64,000 nt of DNA from Paenibacillus arenilitoris (GTDB taxonomy: Bacteria > Bacillota > Bacilli > Paenibacillales > Paenibacillaceae): contig NZ_JACXIY010000038.1 of assembly GCF_014705655.1 (NCBI RefSeq), positions 1-64,000 of the forward strand. The letters run 5' to 3'. Made by a program: the position numbers and the translations under genes. Of this stretch, positions 54,927 through 63,915 are shown piece by piece. Below the pieces are notes generated by a model. That model was given only the letters and a program-made list of their open reading frames with translations, was not told the origin of the DNA and made no database searches. Positions within the stretch are counted from its first letter, which is position 1. Each line of letters begins with the position of its first letter.

Positions 54927-55217
54927 GTTCCGGTCGCAGACGAGCACGCCGTCGACGACGTCGAGCCGGGCCGCCTGGATCGAAGAGCGGCGGCTTTCGT
55001 ACCGGCCCTCCATCCCTTCCAGGCTCGGCGCCTCGTTCCTTCCGGGATGCGTGAAATAAAAGATAAAGGCCTGTTCTCCCTGCACGACGACGTCGGCATG
55101 CAGGCCGATCGCGCCGTCGTCCTCGCGCGTACCCGGCTGATCGAGAATGATCCCGACCCGCTCCCACGCCCCGTCGTATACCGGATCCCGAAATAAAGGT
55201 GCTTTCATTCGATTCAT
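54894..55217 (-). pseudogene. C-terminal fragment of a GH43-like glycoside hydrolase
   Basis: The 107-residue frame matches only the end of GH43/GH130-like beta-propeller glycosidases as I recall them: REDDGAIGLHADVVV, AFIFYFTHPGR, RRSSIQAARL, DGVLVCDRNEPFELELLPE. The ~200 N-terminal residues that would hold most catalytic residues are absent upstream. An ATG with a moderate ribosome site (AAGAGG) exists, so a short product could be made but should not be an active enzyme. Confidence 0.55.
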
Positions 55218-55400
55218 CCTCTCTTCGTTTGCTTAACGGCGGTTCCGACTGTTTGCGGGGAACAGCCATCATCCCTACACTCTTATCTTCTATTCGACAT
55301 CGCCGAGACTTTTCCCCCGAAGAAACGGCATCGGCTGCGGCGAACCGGCCGTCGGCCGTTCATTGCGGCGTTCAAGAGGCGAGAAACGGGCGAAGCCGAC

Positions 55401-55431
55401 AAAAAAAAGGACCGCTTGGAAGAAGCAGTCC
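55401..55431 (-). terminator. Intrinsic terminator of the DUF4097 gene
   Basis: On the minus strand GGACTGCTT CTTCC AAGCGGTCC forms a 9-bp stem with one G-T pair, followed by eight T residues. It lies 44 bp downstream of the DUF4097 stop codon. Confidence 0.85.
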
Positions 55432-55474
55432 CCGTATCCCCGTTATTCCATTCGTCTTGCCTGTCCCGGTCCGA

Positions 55475-56299
55475 TTACTCCGTATCCACCCGCACGGCCC
55501 CGACGCTGGTATGCGCCTCGATCCGCGCTCCCTTCGAGCCGATCGTGCCGACCTTCTCGTTCGCGGCGTTCTTGCTGTAATCGATATCCGACAGCTCGGC
55601 CGTCGCTTCGCCGACGTCGGTTCTCAGATCGATCTCGGCCGCCTCCGGCGCTTCGTCCAGCCGGATCCGAATTTCGCCCACGTCCGCGCTCGCCGACAAA
55701 TCGCGCTCCAGCTTCAGCCCTTCGACTTCGATATCGCCCGCGTTCGTCTTGAGCGTCATTTCGCCCGTCACCTGATTCAGCCGAATCGTGCCCGCGTCGA
55801 CCTGAATGTCCAGTTTGTCCGAGTTCAGGTCGGAAGCGGCAACGATGCCGAAGCTGCTCTCGATCTTCACTTCGTCGTAGGTTTTGTCCGGGAGCGAAAT
55901 CAACAGCTTGCGCTCGCCCTCCTGCACCCCTTTGTTAAAAAGGCCGGACGGCTCCTTCTCTTCCACGTCGATGACGAGCGCTCTGGATTTGATCTTCGCT
56001 TCGAACGAGAAGCGGCTCTTGATCGTATCGTCGACCAGCAGCTCCGCCTCGGCGCTGTCGCCCGTGCCCCTCGTGACGAAAATTTCCATCGCTTCCGCCG
56101 CGACCCGGATGCTGTCGAACGCATCGGCCTCGAACGTTTCCTTCCCTCTGCTCTCCGGCTCGCCCGAACCCGAAGCTTCGCCGATGACGGCATTCTCGAC
56201 CGCACCCGTCAGCGACGTTACCGGGCTCGAACAGCTCGCCAGCCCGATCGCCACCATCGCCAGCAGCATGAATTTTCCCATTTGTATATAGTTTCGCAT
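55475..56299 (-). CDS. DUF4097 beta-helix lipoprotein
   Basis: A 274-residue exported lipoprotein (lipobox LASC). The body from ~55 onward is a DUF4097 adhesin-like repeat: strands such as DIQVDAGTIRLNQV, LKTNAGDIEVEGL, SASADVGEIRIRL and IDLRTDVGEATAEL recur every ~20 residues. Such proteins often accompany envelope-stress systems, but no anti-sigma or sensor gene adjoins it here. Good ribosome site GGGAGGAAG. Confidence 0.82.
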   Translation of the reverse strand: MRNYIQMGKFMLLAMVAIGLASCSSPVTSLTGAVENAVIGEASGSGEPESRGKETFEADAFDSIRVAAEAMEIFVTRGTGDSAEAELLVDDTIKSRFSFEAKIKSRALVIDVEEKEPSGLFNKGVQEGERKLLISLPDKTYDEVKIESSFGIVAASDLNSDKLDIQVDAGTIRLNQVTGEMTLKTNAGDIEVEGLKLERDLSASADVGEIRIRLDEAPEAAEIDLRTDVGEATAELSDIDYSKNAANEKVGTIGSKGARIEAHTSVGAVRVDTE

Positions 56300-56428
56300 G
56301 CTTTCTTCCTCCCGCTTCTATCCCTTATCTCTACCGACTTCTCCATTATAGACACCGCCCCTTCCGGCAGGAACGGTCCGGCGGCCGTGTTTGCCCCGGA
56401 CCTTGGTCGAGGTTGGCATGGGATCGCC

Positions 56429-56824
56429 TCATGAAACCGGCGAAATTCCCAAGACGATAAGAAGAAGCGAAACGGACATCAAAATCCAGCTGGGATGAGG
56501 GCGGCGCATGACCCATAGCGAGATGACGGCGCCATATAAATAAGAGCTGCCTGCAAGCAGGCCCGTCACGAGCCGTGCGTCCGGCTTGAACCAGATTGCG
56601 GCGGCGATCAAGACGAGCCCGCTGATGAACCAGTTGAGCGTGGTGAAATGAAGAAGCAAGCACACGAGCTTTTGCATCGGTGCGGCTATCCGCCCGTTCG
56701 CCGCGAAGACCGCCTCGATCGGCTTGATGATCAGCCGCTGCATCAGTATGCCGTGAGCCGCAGCTGTGATACCGCCGATGGCCCCGGCTGCTATCAGTGC
56801 AATACTTTGCCAGTCCATAGCCAT
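56429..56824 (-). CDS. Small four-helix membrane protein, unknown function
   Basis: A 131-residue hydrophobic protein with four predicted transmembrane helices (IALIAAGAIGGITAAAHGIL, LVCLLLHFTTLNWFISGLVL, a central helix, and WILMSVSLLLIVLGI). No catalytic motif is apparent. GGAGGTGC lies close before the ATG; a second in-frame ATG six bases downstream is better spaced. Confidence 0.65.
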   Translation of the reverse strand: MAMDWQSIALIAAGAIGGITAAAHGILMQRLIIKPIEAVFAANGRIAAPMQKLVCLLLHFTTLNWFISGLVLIAAAIWFKPDARLVTGLLAGSSYLYGAVISLWVMRRPHPSWILMSVSLLLIVLGISPVS

Positions 56825-56859
56825 GCACCTCCAATGAATGTTATGGATGGTAAAATCAG

Positions 56860-57120
56860 CTACTCATCGGAAATCGGGACCGAACGGCTGGACTTCTTTC
56901 CCGTCGAAGCCCGCGAATCCGGGGAAGGCCGTTCGGCCAGCTGCTCGATGGAGCGATCCAACACGCTCCTCAGCCCGAGCAGCGCTTCCCGGCGCGACGA
57001 ACGGAAATGCCGCAGCGCCTCCGCCGGGACAACATCCCCCATGATCGTCTCGCGCAAGTGGTCCAGGCCGTTCAGCACGTCGCCGATCGCTTCCAGAGTC
57101 GACCGCGTGTTACGATCCAT
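56860..57120 (-). CDS. Short helical protein coupled to the ArsA-like ATPase
   Basis: An 86-residue polar, mainly helical protein (RSTLEAIGDVLNGLDHLRET...LGLRSVLDRSIEQLAE). Its ATG at 57120 overlaps the end of the ATPase gene, and AGAGGTGG within that gene serves as the ribosome site, so the two are translationally coupled. No family recognised; a partner or regulator of the ATPase is an inference from position. Confidence 0.6.
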   Translation of the reverse strand: MDRNTRSTLEAIGDVLNGLDHLRETIMGDVVPAEALRHFRSSRREALLGLRSVLDRSIEQLAERPSPDSRASTGKKSSRSVPISDE

Positions 57121-58321
57121 TTGCTTCCACCTCTTCCGTGTCGTTATCGGCAGCCCGCTCGCCAAACCGGATCGACAGCTTCTCCCCCGCGAATCGCGCT
57201 CCGGTAATCGGCCGCCCCTGCAGCGTCCGCGGCAATAGCACCTTATGCTTGTAAGGGCCGGCCTGGATGGTCAGCTCGTCGCCTTTCTCGCTGAGCTGCA
57301 GCTGCTCTTTCTCGATGAAGGGGAGAGTAAGGTCCAGAACGTACCGATCGCCTTCCTTGCGAATCTCCTGAATTCTCCCCCGGTACAGCACGGCCGCGGC
57401 ATCGCTTCCGGCAAAGGCCGCATCGCCGATCCGCTTCAGCATCGGCAGCCCGTGCACCTCCATTTCCATCATCGGGATGCGGAAGATCGGCAGCGGGCTG
57501 AAGCAAGCGCGGATTTCCTCTTCATACTTGGCGTGGATGTCCCGCCACGCCGACCAGTAGCCGGTACCCGCTTCTGCGGGGAGGACGCGGTTGACGATGA
57601 CGGCATCCGTGTTGAAGCCGAACAGGTTCAGGTAAGTAAACGCCCGTCTTGCTTCGGATATGACCATTTTTTCCGGATTGATGACCATCCGCACCGTCGT
57701 CTTCTCGTGATCCGCAATCAACGCCTGAAGCTCCTCCAGCTCGCGGACAAAGTTCTCGATGCCGTCCATGACGCGTTCGTCGGGCAGCTCGAAGCCGCCG
57801 GAAACCACTTTGGCGATCGGCCGAACCATCTTGACCAGACGGCGCTCATACGGAAAGATCTTCTCCACCCACCATTTGAGCAGGTTAGGGTAGCTGAGCA
57901 GCCTGAGCGTCTCCCCGGTAGGCGCGCAGTCCACGACGATCACATCGTACCTTCCGCTCTGCGCATGGCTTTTGATCTGCAAGAGGCTGAACAGCTCCTC
58001 CATACCGGGGAAGATGAGCGTTTCTTCGGTCGTGACATCGTTCAGCTTCGCCCAGCTCATGATGCCGGACAGCCAGCTTTGGACCGCTCCCCAGTGCTTC
58101 TCCGTCTCCAGCAAGCTGTTCACCTCTTGCCCCCACAACCGATCGCCGATCGGAACCGGCTCGCTTCCCAGCGGCTGCTGCAGCGAGTCGGACAAGCTGT
58201 GAGCCGCATCCGTGCTCATGACGAGCGTGCGGTACCCTTGCGAGGCAAGGCGCAGACCGGTGGCGGCGGCGACGCTCGTTTTCCCGACTCCGCCTTTCCC
58301 GGTGTAAATGATAATTCTCAT
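57110..58321 (-). CDS. ArsA/Get3-family ATPase
   Basis: A 403-residue P-loop ATPase. It has the deviant Walker A GKGGVGKTS, the A-loop STDAAHSLSD, and VVDCAPTGETLRLL. The C-terminal ~90 residues (RYVLDLTLPF…LTIQAGPYKHKVLLP) resemble an Hsp20-like/ArsA_HSP20 domain. There is a single ATPase half, so it would work as a dimer. No arsB or arsR is nearby, so arsenic export is not supported. Bacterial single-domain ArsA proteins are often of unknown function. Its promoter region carries a copy of the palindrome found before the neighbouring marR gene. Confidence 0.85.
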   Translation of the reverse strand: MRIIIYTGKGGVGKTSVAAATGLRLASQGYRTLVMSTDAAHSLSDSLQQPLGSEPVPIGDRLWGQEVNSLLETEKHWGAVQSWLSGIMSWAKLNDVTTEETLIFPGMEELFSLLQIKSHAQSGRYDVIVVDCAPTGETLRLLSYPNLLKWWVEKIFPYERRLVKMVRPIAKVVSGGFELPDERVMDGIENFVRELEELQALIADHEKTTVRMVINPEKMVISEARRAFTYLNLFGFNTDAVIVNRVLPAEAGTGYWSAWRDIHAKYEEEIRACFSPLPIFRIPMMEMEVHGLPMLKRIGDAAFAGSDAAAVLYRGRIQEIRKEGDRYVLDLTLPFIEKEQLQLSEKGDELTIQAGPYKHKVLLPRTLQGRPITGARFAGEKLSIRFGERAADNDTEEVEANGS

Positions 58322-58341
58322 CGTTCATTCCTCCTTTCATT

Positions 58342-58362
58342 TACTACGATTTCGTACTATTT
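58342..58362. promoter_or_regulatory. MarR-type operator upstream of the ArsA-like gene
   Basis: TACTACGATTTCGTACTA contains the inverted repeat TACGA-TT-TCGTA (58345-58356). The 21-bp block is identical at 20 positions to the one at 58926-58946 before the marR gene. It lies 21 bp upstream of the ATPase start codon. Confidence 0.7.
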
Positions 58363-58394
58363 GCGTAAAAAAAAGTACCGCTTCCGCCCTCCGC

Positions 58395-58877
58395 TTAATC
58401 GTCGATCGCGATTTTGCGCAATTTCCCGTCTTTGCGCCCGCTCGCTTGCTGATCGTTGCCTTGCTGCAGCGCCTTGCCCACCTTCACGGCCAGGACGAGA
58501 AACTGTTCCAGCTCCTCCTGGCTGAGCGCGGCCTGCACGCGGGCCAGCATGTTCTCCATGATCGACTTTGCCTGCAAAGCCAGCTCCCGTCCGTCCGCGG
58601 TCAGTTCCACATTCATAATGCGCTGATCCAAGGTAGATTGGGTTCTCTCCGCCAACCCTTTGCGCACCAGCCGTTGTACCAGACTGGTCGTCGTGCTCAG
58701 CGGAACCCCCAGCCCGGAAGCGAGCGCGGACATCGTCAATTGTCCGCGATAATAGAGCAGGACCAGCGCCGTCAGCTCGGAACGGTTCACTTTCCGCTCC
58801 AGCTCGTTCGTCTCGGACAGATTGCCAAGAGGGCGTAAACCGTTATGCAAAAATAGCTCCAGCAGCTGTTCCATCAT
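58395..58877 (-). CDS. MarR-family transcriptional regulator
   Basis: A 160-residue winged-helix regulator (LTMSALASGLGVPLSTTTSLVQRLVRKGLAERTQSTLDQR...ELTADG). Start 58877 is chosen because GGAGG lies about ten bases upstream; the longer frame to 58898 has its ribosome site inside the coding region. Palindromes shared between its own promoter and the ArsA-like promoter suggest it represses itself and that operon. Inducer unknown. Confidence 0.88.
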   Translation of the reverse strand: MMEQLLELFLHNGLRPLGNLSETNELERKVNRSELTALVLLYYRGQLTMSALASGLGVPLSTTTSLVQRLVRKGLAERTQSTLDQRIMNVELTADGRELALQAKSIMENMLARVQAALSQEELEQFLVLAVKVGKALQQGNDQQASGRKDGKLRKIAIDD

Positions 58878-58925
58878 CGGCCGCGTCCTCCGGTTCATCT
58901 AATATGGGTATGTTTTCCATCATAA

Positions 58926-58946
58926 TACTACGATTTCGTACCATTT
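58926..58946. promoter_or_regulatory. MarR-type operator upstream of marR
   Basis: TACTACGATTTCGTACCA contains TACGA-TT-TCGTA (58929-58940), the same inverted repeat as at 58342-58362, 49 bp before the marR start. Suggests autoregulation. Confidence 0.7.
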
Positions 58947-59027
58947 GCAAGCGGGGATTATTTTGCGGCAGGCTGCCGGTCGTTCGGCAGCCTGCTTGGA
59001 TGCGATTTTCCCCGAGCGTGCGAACGA

Positions 59028-59708
59028 TTAGCCCTCCACCGGAATTGTCGGATCGGGCTCAAACCCGTTCCAGACGACCGTCCGCTCCACCGGGAAACGG
59101 GAGGTCGCCCGGGCGGGCTTCGCCGCCTTGCCGACGGCAACGAGAAGGACCGGAACATATCGCGGCGGGACATGGAACGCCTGGATGAAGGCATCGACGT
59201 CGAAGCCGACCATCGGGCCGGAATCGAGCCCCTTCGCCGTTGCGGCGAGCATAAGCTGCATGGCGGCCAGCGAGGCGTTCCGAATCGCTTCGTCGCGCCG
59301 ATAGGAGGTAGTCTCGCCAACCGCATACGCCTCTTCGATTTGAGCGAACAGGAGTTGATGGGAATGATAGCCTGCGTAACTATCATCAAGCCCTGCCCGG
59401 ATGACGGGTCCGTATACAGCTTCGGCATTTCGGCTGGCCTCCAGGTCCCCGAGTACGGCGACGGTAACGGAAGCGTCGACGACTTGCTTCTGGCCGTTCG
59501 CGATCGGAAGCAGCTTTTCCTTGGCGGTCGCCTCGGTAATGGCGATGAACTTCCAGTGCTGAAGATTCCAAGACGACGGAGCGCTGCCCGCAATCTCCAG
59601 AAGCTCCTTGATTACTTGTTCGCCAAGCTTGTGCGCCGCGTCAAAATTTCTGACGGAATGACGTTCGCGGAATAAGGCGAAAGGCTCGGTATGCCTGGCG
59701 GATGACAT
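59028..59708 (-). CDS. Nitroreductase-family FMN oxidoreductase
   Basis: A 226-residue protein. It opens with ALFRERHSVRNFD, has SAPSSWNLQHWKFI and ends with the NADPH-side GLDSGPMVGFD motif, all typical of NfsA/NfsB-like nitroreductases with bound FMN. Start ATG 59708 follows AAAGGAG; the ATG at 59729 overlaps that ribosome site. It is divergent from the MocR gene, with the TGTATCGATACA operator between them, so it is a probable target of that regulator. Confidence 0.87.
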   Translation of the reverse strand: MSSARHTEPFALFRERHSVRNFDAAHKLGEQVIKELLEIAGSAPSSWNLQHWKFIAITEATAKEKLLPIANGQKQVVDASVTVAVLGDLEASRNAEAVYGPVIRAGLDDSYAGYHSHQLLFAQIEEAYAVGETTSYRRDEAIRNASLAAMQLMLAATAKGLDSGPMVGFDVDAFIQAFHVPPRYVPVLLVAVGKAAKPARATSRFPVERTVVWNGFEPDPTIPVEG

Positions 59709-59803
59709 TTTCGATCGACTCCTTTGCATTTGTCGTTTGTACCGACTTTTACTTCACAGCATATTTCGCTTTGCAGCTTGGAACAATGGCCTTTTTTCAA
59801 AAG

Positions 59804-59815
59804 TGTATCGATACA
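59804..59815. promoter_or_regulatory. MocR/GntR operator between nitroreductase and mocR genes
   Basis: TGTATCGATACA is a perfect 12-bp palindrome. It lies just upstream of a TATAAT box at 59831-59836 that would drive the MocR gene, covering the -35 position. A near-identical site occurs at 61259-61270. Confidence 0.65.
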
Positions 59816-59863
59816 GTCGGCCGAGTGTCCTATAATAGCTAGAAGAAAGAGAGGCGATCGGTT

Positions 59864-61213
59864 ATGAAAAGATATGAGGACGTACTCTCCGATATGGAGC
59901 AAAAAATCGACGGAGGGCAATTCGTTTCGGGTCAAAAACTGCCTTCCGTCCGAAAAGCAGCGAAGCTGTACGGGTGCAGCGTCAGTACGATTACCCGGGC
60001 ATACGCGGAGCTTGCGAAACGCCACGCCGTTTACTCGATCGCTCAAAGCGGTTACTACGTGGTGGAAAAGCCCGGGGGCCGGACCGGCGCTGCGGAGAGC
60101 GAGTCGATCGATTTCGCATCCGCGTCGCCGGATCCGGGCGTGTTTCCGTATTTGGATTTCCAGCACTGCTTGAACAAAGCGGTGGACACGTACAAACACG
60201 ATCTGTTTACGTGCGGCGATTCGAAAGGGCTTCAGACGCTTCGGCATACGCTCGTTTCCCATTTGGCCGCGGATCAAGTATTCGCCAAAGCGGAGCGGAT
60301 CGTCGTAACGTCGGGCATATCGCCGATGCTCGAATTACTGGCGAAGATGCCGTTTCCGAACGGGAATTCGGTTATTCTGGTCGAACAGCCGAGCTACGAT
60401 CTGTACTTGCGTTTTCTCGAAGCGGAAGGCGTTCCGGTATGCGGAATCGCCCGTACGGCGGCAGGCATCGATATGCGGGAATTGGAGGAGAAATTCAGGC
60501 GGGGCGGAATCAAGTTTTTCTACACCATGCCTAGGTACCACAATCCGCTCGGCACCTCGTACAGCGCGGAGGAGAGGAAGACGATCGCCCGACTGGCGAG
60601 CAAATACGACGTATACGTCGTAGAAGACGATTACATGGCCGATTTGGGCGAAGAACCGGGCTTCGATCCGATTTACGCCTATAACGGCACGTCGCATGTC
60701 GTTTATTTGAAAAGCTTCTCGAAAATCATTTTCCCGGGACTCCGTCTCGGCGCCGCCGTATTGCCGGAAAAGCTGCTGGGAACGTTCCATGCATACAAAA
60801 GATATGCGGATGCCTCCCAGCTGTCCCAGGCGGCGCTCGAAGTGTATATCAAGAACGGCATGTACGAGCGGCACAAACGGAAAATAGGCAGCCAATACGC
60901 GGCCCGGATCCGCGCTCTGAACGAGGCCGCGCGGCGGCATAACGGCGCAAACTTGCTGGAAATACCGGATGTCCGCTTCGGCGTGTTCGTGCCGTTCAAG
61001 CTGCCTCAAACGGTCAACCTTGAGCGGCTGATCGAACGGCTCGCGGCAAAGGACATCTTCGTCGTCTCCGGCAAACGATTTTATTTAACGAATTATCTCG
61101 AACGGGAGAAGTTTTTGCGGATCAGCATCTCACGGGCGCGGCCGGAGCAAATCGAGGAAGGGGTTCGGGAAATAATTGAAGAAGCGAGGCAGACAGCCCG
61201 GTCGCCGCAGTAA
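59864..61213 (+). CDS. MocR-type GntR/aminotransferase transcriptional regulator
   Basis: A 449-residue fusion: an N-terminal GntR winged helix (GQKLPSVRKAAKLYGCSVSTITRAYAEL, residues ~23-50) and a fold-type I aminotransferase-like domain (~85-440) with the PLP lysine in LKSFSKIIFPGLRLG and the YHNPLGTSYS segment. MocR regulators sense PLP or amino compounds. The two TGTATCGAYACA sites at its own promoter and before the EamA transporter gene suggest control of both, and perhaps of the divergent nitroreductase gene. Confidence 0.88.
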   Translation: MKRYEDVLSDMEQKIDGGQFVSGQKLPSVRKAAKLYGCSVSTITRAYAELAKRHAVYSIAQSGYYVVEKPGGRTGAAESESIDFASASPDPGVFPYLDFQHCLNKAVDTYKHDLFTCGDSKGLQTLRHTLVSHLAADQVFAKAERIVVTSGISPMLELLAKMPFPNGNSVILVEQPSYDLYLRFLEAEGVPVCGIARTAAGIDMRELEEKFRRGGIKFFYTMPRYHNPLGTSYSAEERKTIARLASKYDVYVVEDDYMADLGEEPGFDPIYAYNGTSHVVYLKSFSKIIFPGLRLGAAVLPEKLLGTFHAYKRYADASQLSQAALEVYIKNGMYERHKRKIGSQYAARIRALNEAARRHNGANLLEIPDVRFGVFVPFKLPQTVNLERLIERLAAKDIFVVSGKRFYLTNYLEREKFLRISISRARPEQIEEGVREIIEEARQTARSPQ

Positions 61214-61256
61214 TGTCGCCCCTCCTTTTCACTTTCGTCATTCGCGAGTAGGAGCA

Positions 61257-61272
61257 ACTGTATCGACACAGT
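61257..61272. promoter_or_regulatory. MocR/GntR operator upstream of the EamA transporter gene
   Basis: ACTGTATCGACACAGT, an inverted repeat with one mismatch, shares TGTATCGAYACA with the site at 59804-59815. It is about 100 bp upstream of the transporter start. Confidence 0.65.
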
Positions 61273-61370
61273 TCCGGATATTCGTTGTTGTTGGTATCCG
61301 CCATTCGTTTTACCATTGCAGGTATCAGCTCCATGTTCGCGAGCATGACACTTTCGTATAAGGAGGGCGC

Positions 61371-62327
61371 TTGGCTCCGATGAATCCGTCCGGATTGACA
61401 CTTGCTTATCTTTGCGCGGTAATGAATGCTTTGATCATGGGATTTTCGTTTTTATTCACGAAGATTGCGCTCGAATTCGCCGAGCCCCTGGATACGCTGA
61501 CATTCCGGTTTGCGGCATCCTTCGCCGTCATGTCCGTTCCCGTCCTGCTGGGCCGGGTCCGTTTGAACTATCGCGGGAAGAAGCTCCGCAAGGTGCTGCT
61601 CTTGGCCACCCTGTATCCGCTTGGTTTTTTCACGCTCCAATCCTACGGCCTGCAGCATGCCACATCCGGCGAAGGGGGCATTTTGTTTGCCTTCACGCCG
61701 GTGTTAACCGTGCTGCTGGCGTTCCTGTTTTTGAAAGAAACGACCACGCTCCCGCAAAAGCTATCCATCTGTCTGTCGGTCGGCGGCGTCCTGTTCATCA
61801 TCATAATGAAGGGCAGCGGCATCGATTGGTCCAACATGAAGGGGATTATCCTCTTATTCCTGTCTTGCCTGGCCGTCGCGGGGTACAGCGTGTTCGCAAG
61901 GCGGCTGCTCAAATCGTTCAGTCCCGCGGAGATTACGTATGTCATGCTGGGCATTGCCTTTCTTTGCTTCCTTGCCGCGTCGCTTGCCGGACATGCAACC
62001 GCGGGAACGCTCGATCGATTGTTCGCTCCGCTTGCCAGCGGTTCGTTTATCGCGGCCATCCTCTATCTCGGCATCTTGTCCACGCTGGTTACGGCGCTTA
62101 GTTCAAACTATGCCTTATCCAGAATCGAAGCGTCCAAAATGAGCGTCTTCTCCAATCTATCGACGATCGTGTCGATCGCTGCCGGCGCGCTTCTGCTTGG
62201 AGAGGAAGTCCGCACGTACCACATCGCCGGTTCTGCGCTTATTATTGCCGGCGTCATGGGAACCAACCTCCTCGGGAAGAAGAGCAAGAGGCATGTTCCG
62301 AACACAAATCGCGCAAAAGCCGGATAA
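61371..62327 (+). CDS. EamA/DMT-family transporter
   Basis: A 318-residue protein with ten hydrophobic helices in two EamA repeats (…GFSFLFTKIALEFAEPLDTLTFRF… and …SVFARRLLKSFSPAEITYVML…). Exporters of this family commonly move amino acids or metabolites. The start is TTG 61371, with AAGGAGG six bases before; the ATG nine bases later is too far from that site. Probable target of the upstream MocR regulator. Confidence 0.87.
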   Translation: MAPMNPSGLTLAYLCAVMNALIMGFSFLFTKIALEFAEPLDTLTFRFAASFAVMSVPVLLGRVRLNYRGKKLRKVLLLATLYPLGFFTLQSYGLQHATSGEGGILFAFTPVLTVLLAFLFLKETTTLPQKLSICLSVGGVLFIIIMKGSGIDWSNMKGIILLFLSCLAVAGYSVFARRLLKSFSPAEITYVMLGIAFLCFLAASLAGHATAGTLDRLFAPLASGSFIAAILYLGILSTLVTALSSNYALSRIEASKMSVFSNLSTIVSIAAGALLLGEEVRTYHIAGSALIIAGVMGTNLLGKKSKRHVPNTNRAKAG

Positions 62328-62402
62328 GGTAGAACAAATAAAGACGCGGATGGCACCATCGACCCGACAACAGATGAAAATAAGGCTGTAAATAGCGCAG
62401 CC

Positions 62403-62430
62403 ATTAAGCTAACGGCAGATTAGTCGAATA
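62403..62430. repeat. Third copy of the CTAACGG palindromic repeat
   Basis: Reads ATTAAGCTAACGGCAGATTA, related to 16183-16210 and 20346-20373. It lies in the gap after the EamA gene, with no TnsB-like sites beside it. Confidence 0.4.
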
Positions 62431-62500
62431 AAAGCGCTTGCGAGGGAGTCGAAAAAGGGGTATGGGAAGTTCGAATCAATGGGATGCAGAATGGGAAGTA

Positions 62501-63181
62501 TCAGCGTATCGTGCGCGAATCGTGGCTGACAAGGACGTTCGGAGAAAATCGGATCGCAACGACCTCCTTTTCCCAGCCTGGCTCGAGAAGGTCCAGAAGA
62601 TCGGTCAACTCCTTCTTGTCAGCTTGAGCATCTCTCCCAATATCGTTGTCGTTATATCTCATCGCGTGCAAAACGAGCGCGCCATTATCGCTCAATGTGA
62701 CGGGTCCGGATTGCGCTTGTTCTTTCCATCTGCCGACCGATTGTCGAGCCTCTCCCGGCAAGAGCCGGCAAAGCTCATCCGGCCCAGTTGCCGCAATGAC
62801 GACGGATACCTTCATTTCTTTACCATCCGATAGCTCGATGCCGTGTACGCGGCCATTCTCAATCTGTATATGCTTGGCACCTTTACCCGTAACAATGGAG
62901 GCTCCGGCATGGATCGCCGCATCGCGCAAATCGTCGACGACGGTCTGCCAACCTCCTTCCACATACCAGACACCTTTTCCGGCAAGTTGGCCTTGCCGGA
63001 TCGCAAAACCCGCACTTATCACATCCATCGCATCGCAATAGGTCCACTGCCGACCGAGCTGGTTTTCCTTTTCCAGCACGACGACGGATTTCCCCGCTCT
63101 CGCCAAATAAACGGCAGCCGTCAATCCTGTAAGTCCCCCGCCGATCACGGCGAAATCGAAAGAATTATTTAGGAATGTCAT
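62501..63181 (-). pseudogene. Degenerate FAD-dependent oxidoreductase (phytoene-desaturase-like)
   Basis: The start has the dinucleotide-binding motif FAVIGGGLTGLTAAVYLARAGKSVVVLEKE. After QLG the family's RA-rich segment and about 100 residues are missing and the sequence jumps to AGKGVWYVEGGWQTVVDDL. The C-terminus stops at 62501 after RFSPNVLVSHDSRTIR, before the final FAD-contacting GxxxAGD region. Both an internal deletion and a truncated end indicate a pseudogene. Start ATG 63181 has GAGGTG upstream. Confidence 0.65.
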
Positions 63182-63333
63182 CTCGTTCACCTCTATTGTT
63201 CATTCTTCGGTAGCCAGTTGGTGAGAGCCAGGGAAGCTGTCAGATTATCGTAAACAAGACCGGAAACATCATACCTGTCGTGGCATTGGTTTAAGGCGAC
63301 AAAGATGAAACCTCTAATCTTGTATTATGCCGT

Positions 63334-63915
63334 TCAACTCCAAGACCGCTCTTTTTTTCTGGCATAAAAATCAGCCGCCTTCTGGCGATTACCGCAAAGG
63401 TCCATACTGCACCAGCGGCGTTTGCCACTTTTGGATGTATCCACGAAATGAAGGATGCAGGAATCATGCTCGCACTTGCGTATCCGTTCCGGGGGATATT
63501 GGGCAAGTGTTTCTACCAGAGAATGCAATACCGCATAACTGATTCGATCCATCATGCTGCGTCCTACGTGAATCAAATGAGGAACACCATTCTGCCGCTC
63601 CAACCGAACATCGAGAACGAGTTCGCCGGACTTCCTCTCGAGTCTGGTAAAGGTTCGATCGGACAAGCCTCCTTCCCGGTGCAGTTCGGAGATCGCGTCC
63701 ATGCAAATGTCCCGGAGATGTACTAGCGTGTCGTGAATTGAGACTATTCCAGGATCGTCCGGAAGTTCACCTGCGAGCAAGCCATTCCCCTCAAGCCACT
63801 GTAGCACGTGATTCGACTCTTCAAGAACATCGACTTTGTGATTGTCCTGCATCACGAACGTATTAGCCAGATTGATCCATACTGCACCGCCAAGAGTTAA
63901 TACTTTCTGTTCCAT
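63334..63915 (-). CDS. CGNR zinc-finger transcriptional regulator (ABATE domain)
   Basis: A 193-residue protein. The C-terminal zinc finger reads RKCEHDSCILHFVD...RRWCSMDLCGNRQKAADFYARKK, with four cysteines and the CGNR motif, a stress-linked DNA-binding module. The N-terminal ~130 residues correspond to the ABATE ligand-binding region. GAGGAG lies eight bases before the ATG. It sits upstream of the broken oxidoreductase on the same strand, and may formerly have controlled it. Confidence 0.85.
   Translation of the reverse strand: MEQKVLTLGGAVWINLANTFVMQDNHKVDVLEESNHVLQWLEGNGLLAGELPDDPGIVSIHDTLVHLRDICMDAISELHREGGLSDRTFTRLERKSGELVLDVRLERQNGVPHLIHVGRSMMDRISYAVLHSLVETLAQYPPERIRKCEHDSCILHFVDTSKSGKRRWCSMDLCGNRQKAADFYARKKERSWS

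Noticed and set aside
57110-58321. Arsenic resistance operon
   Set aside because: Only an ArsA-type ATPase is present; no arsB/acr3, arsC or arsR is nearby.
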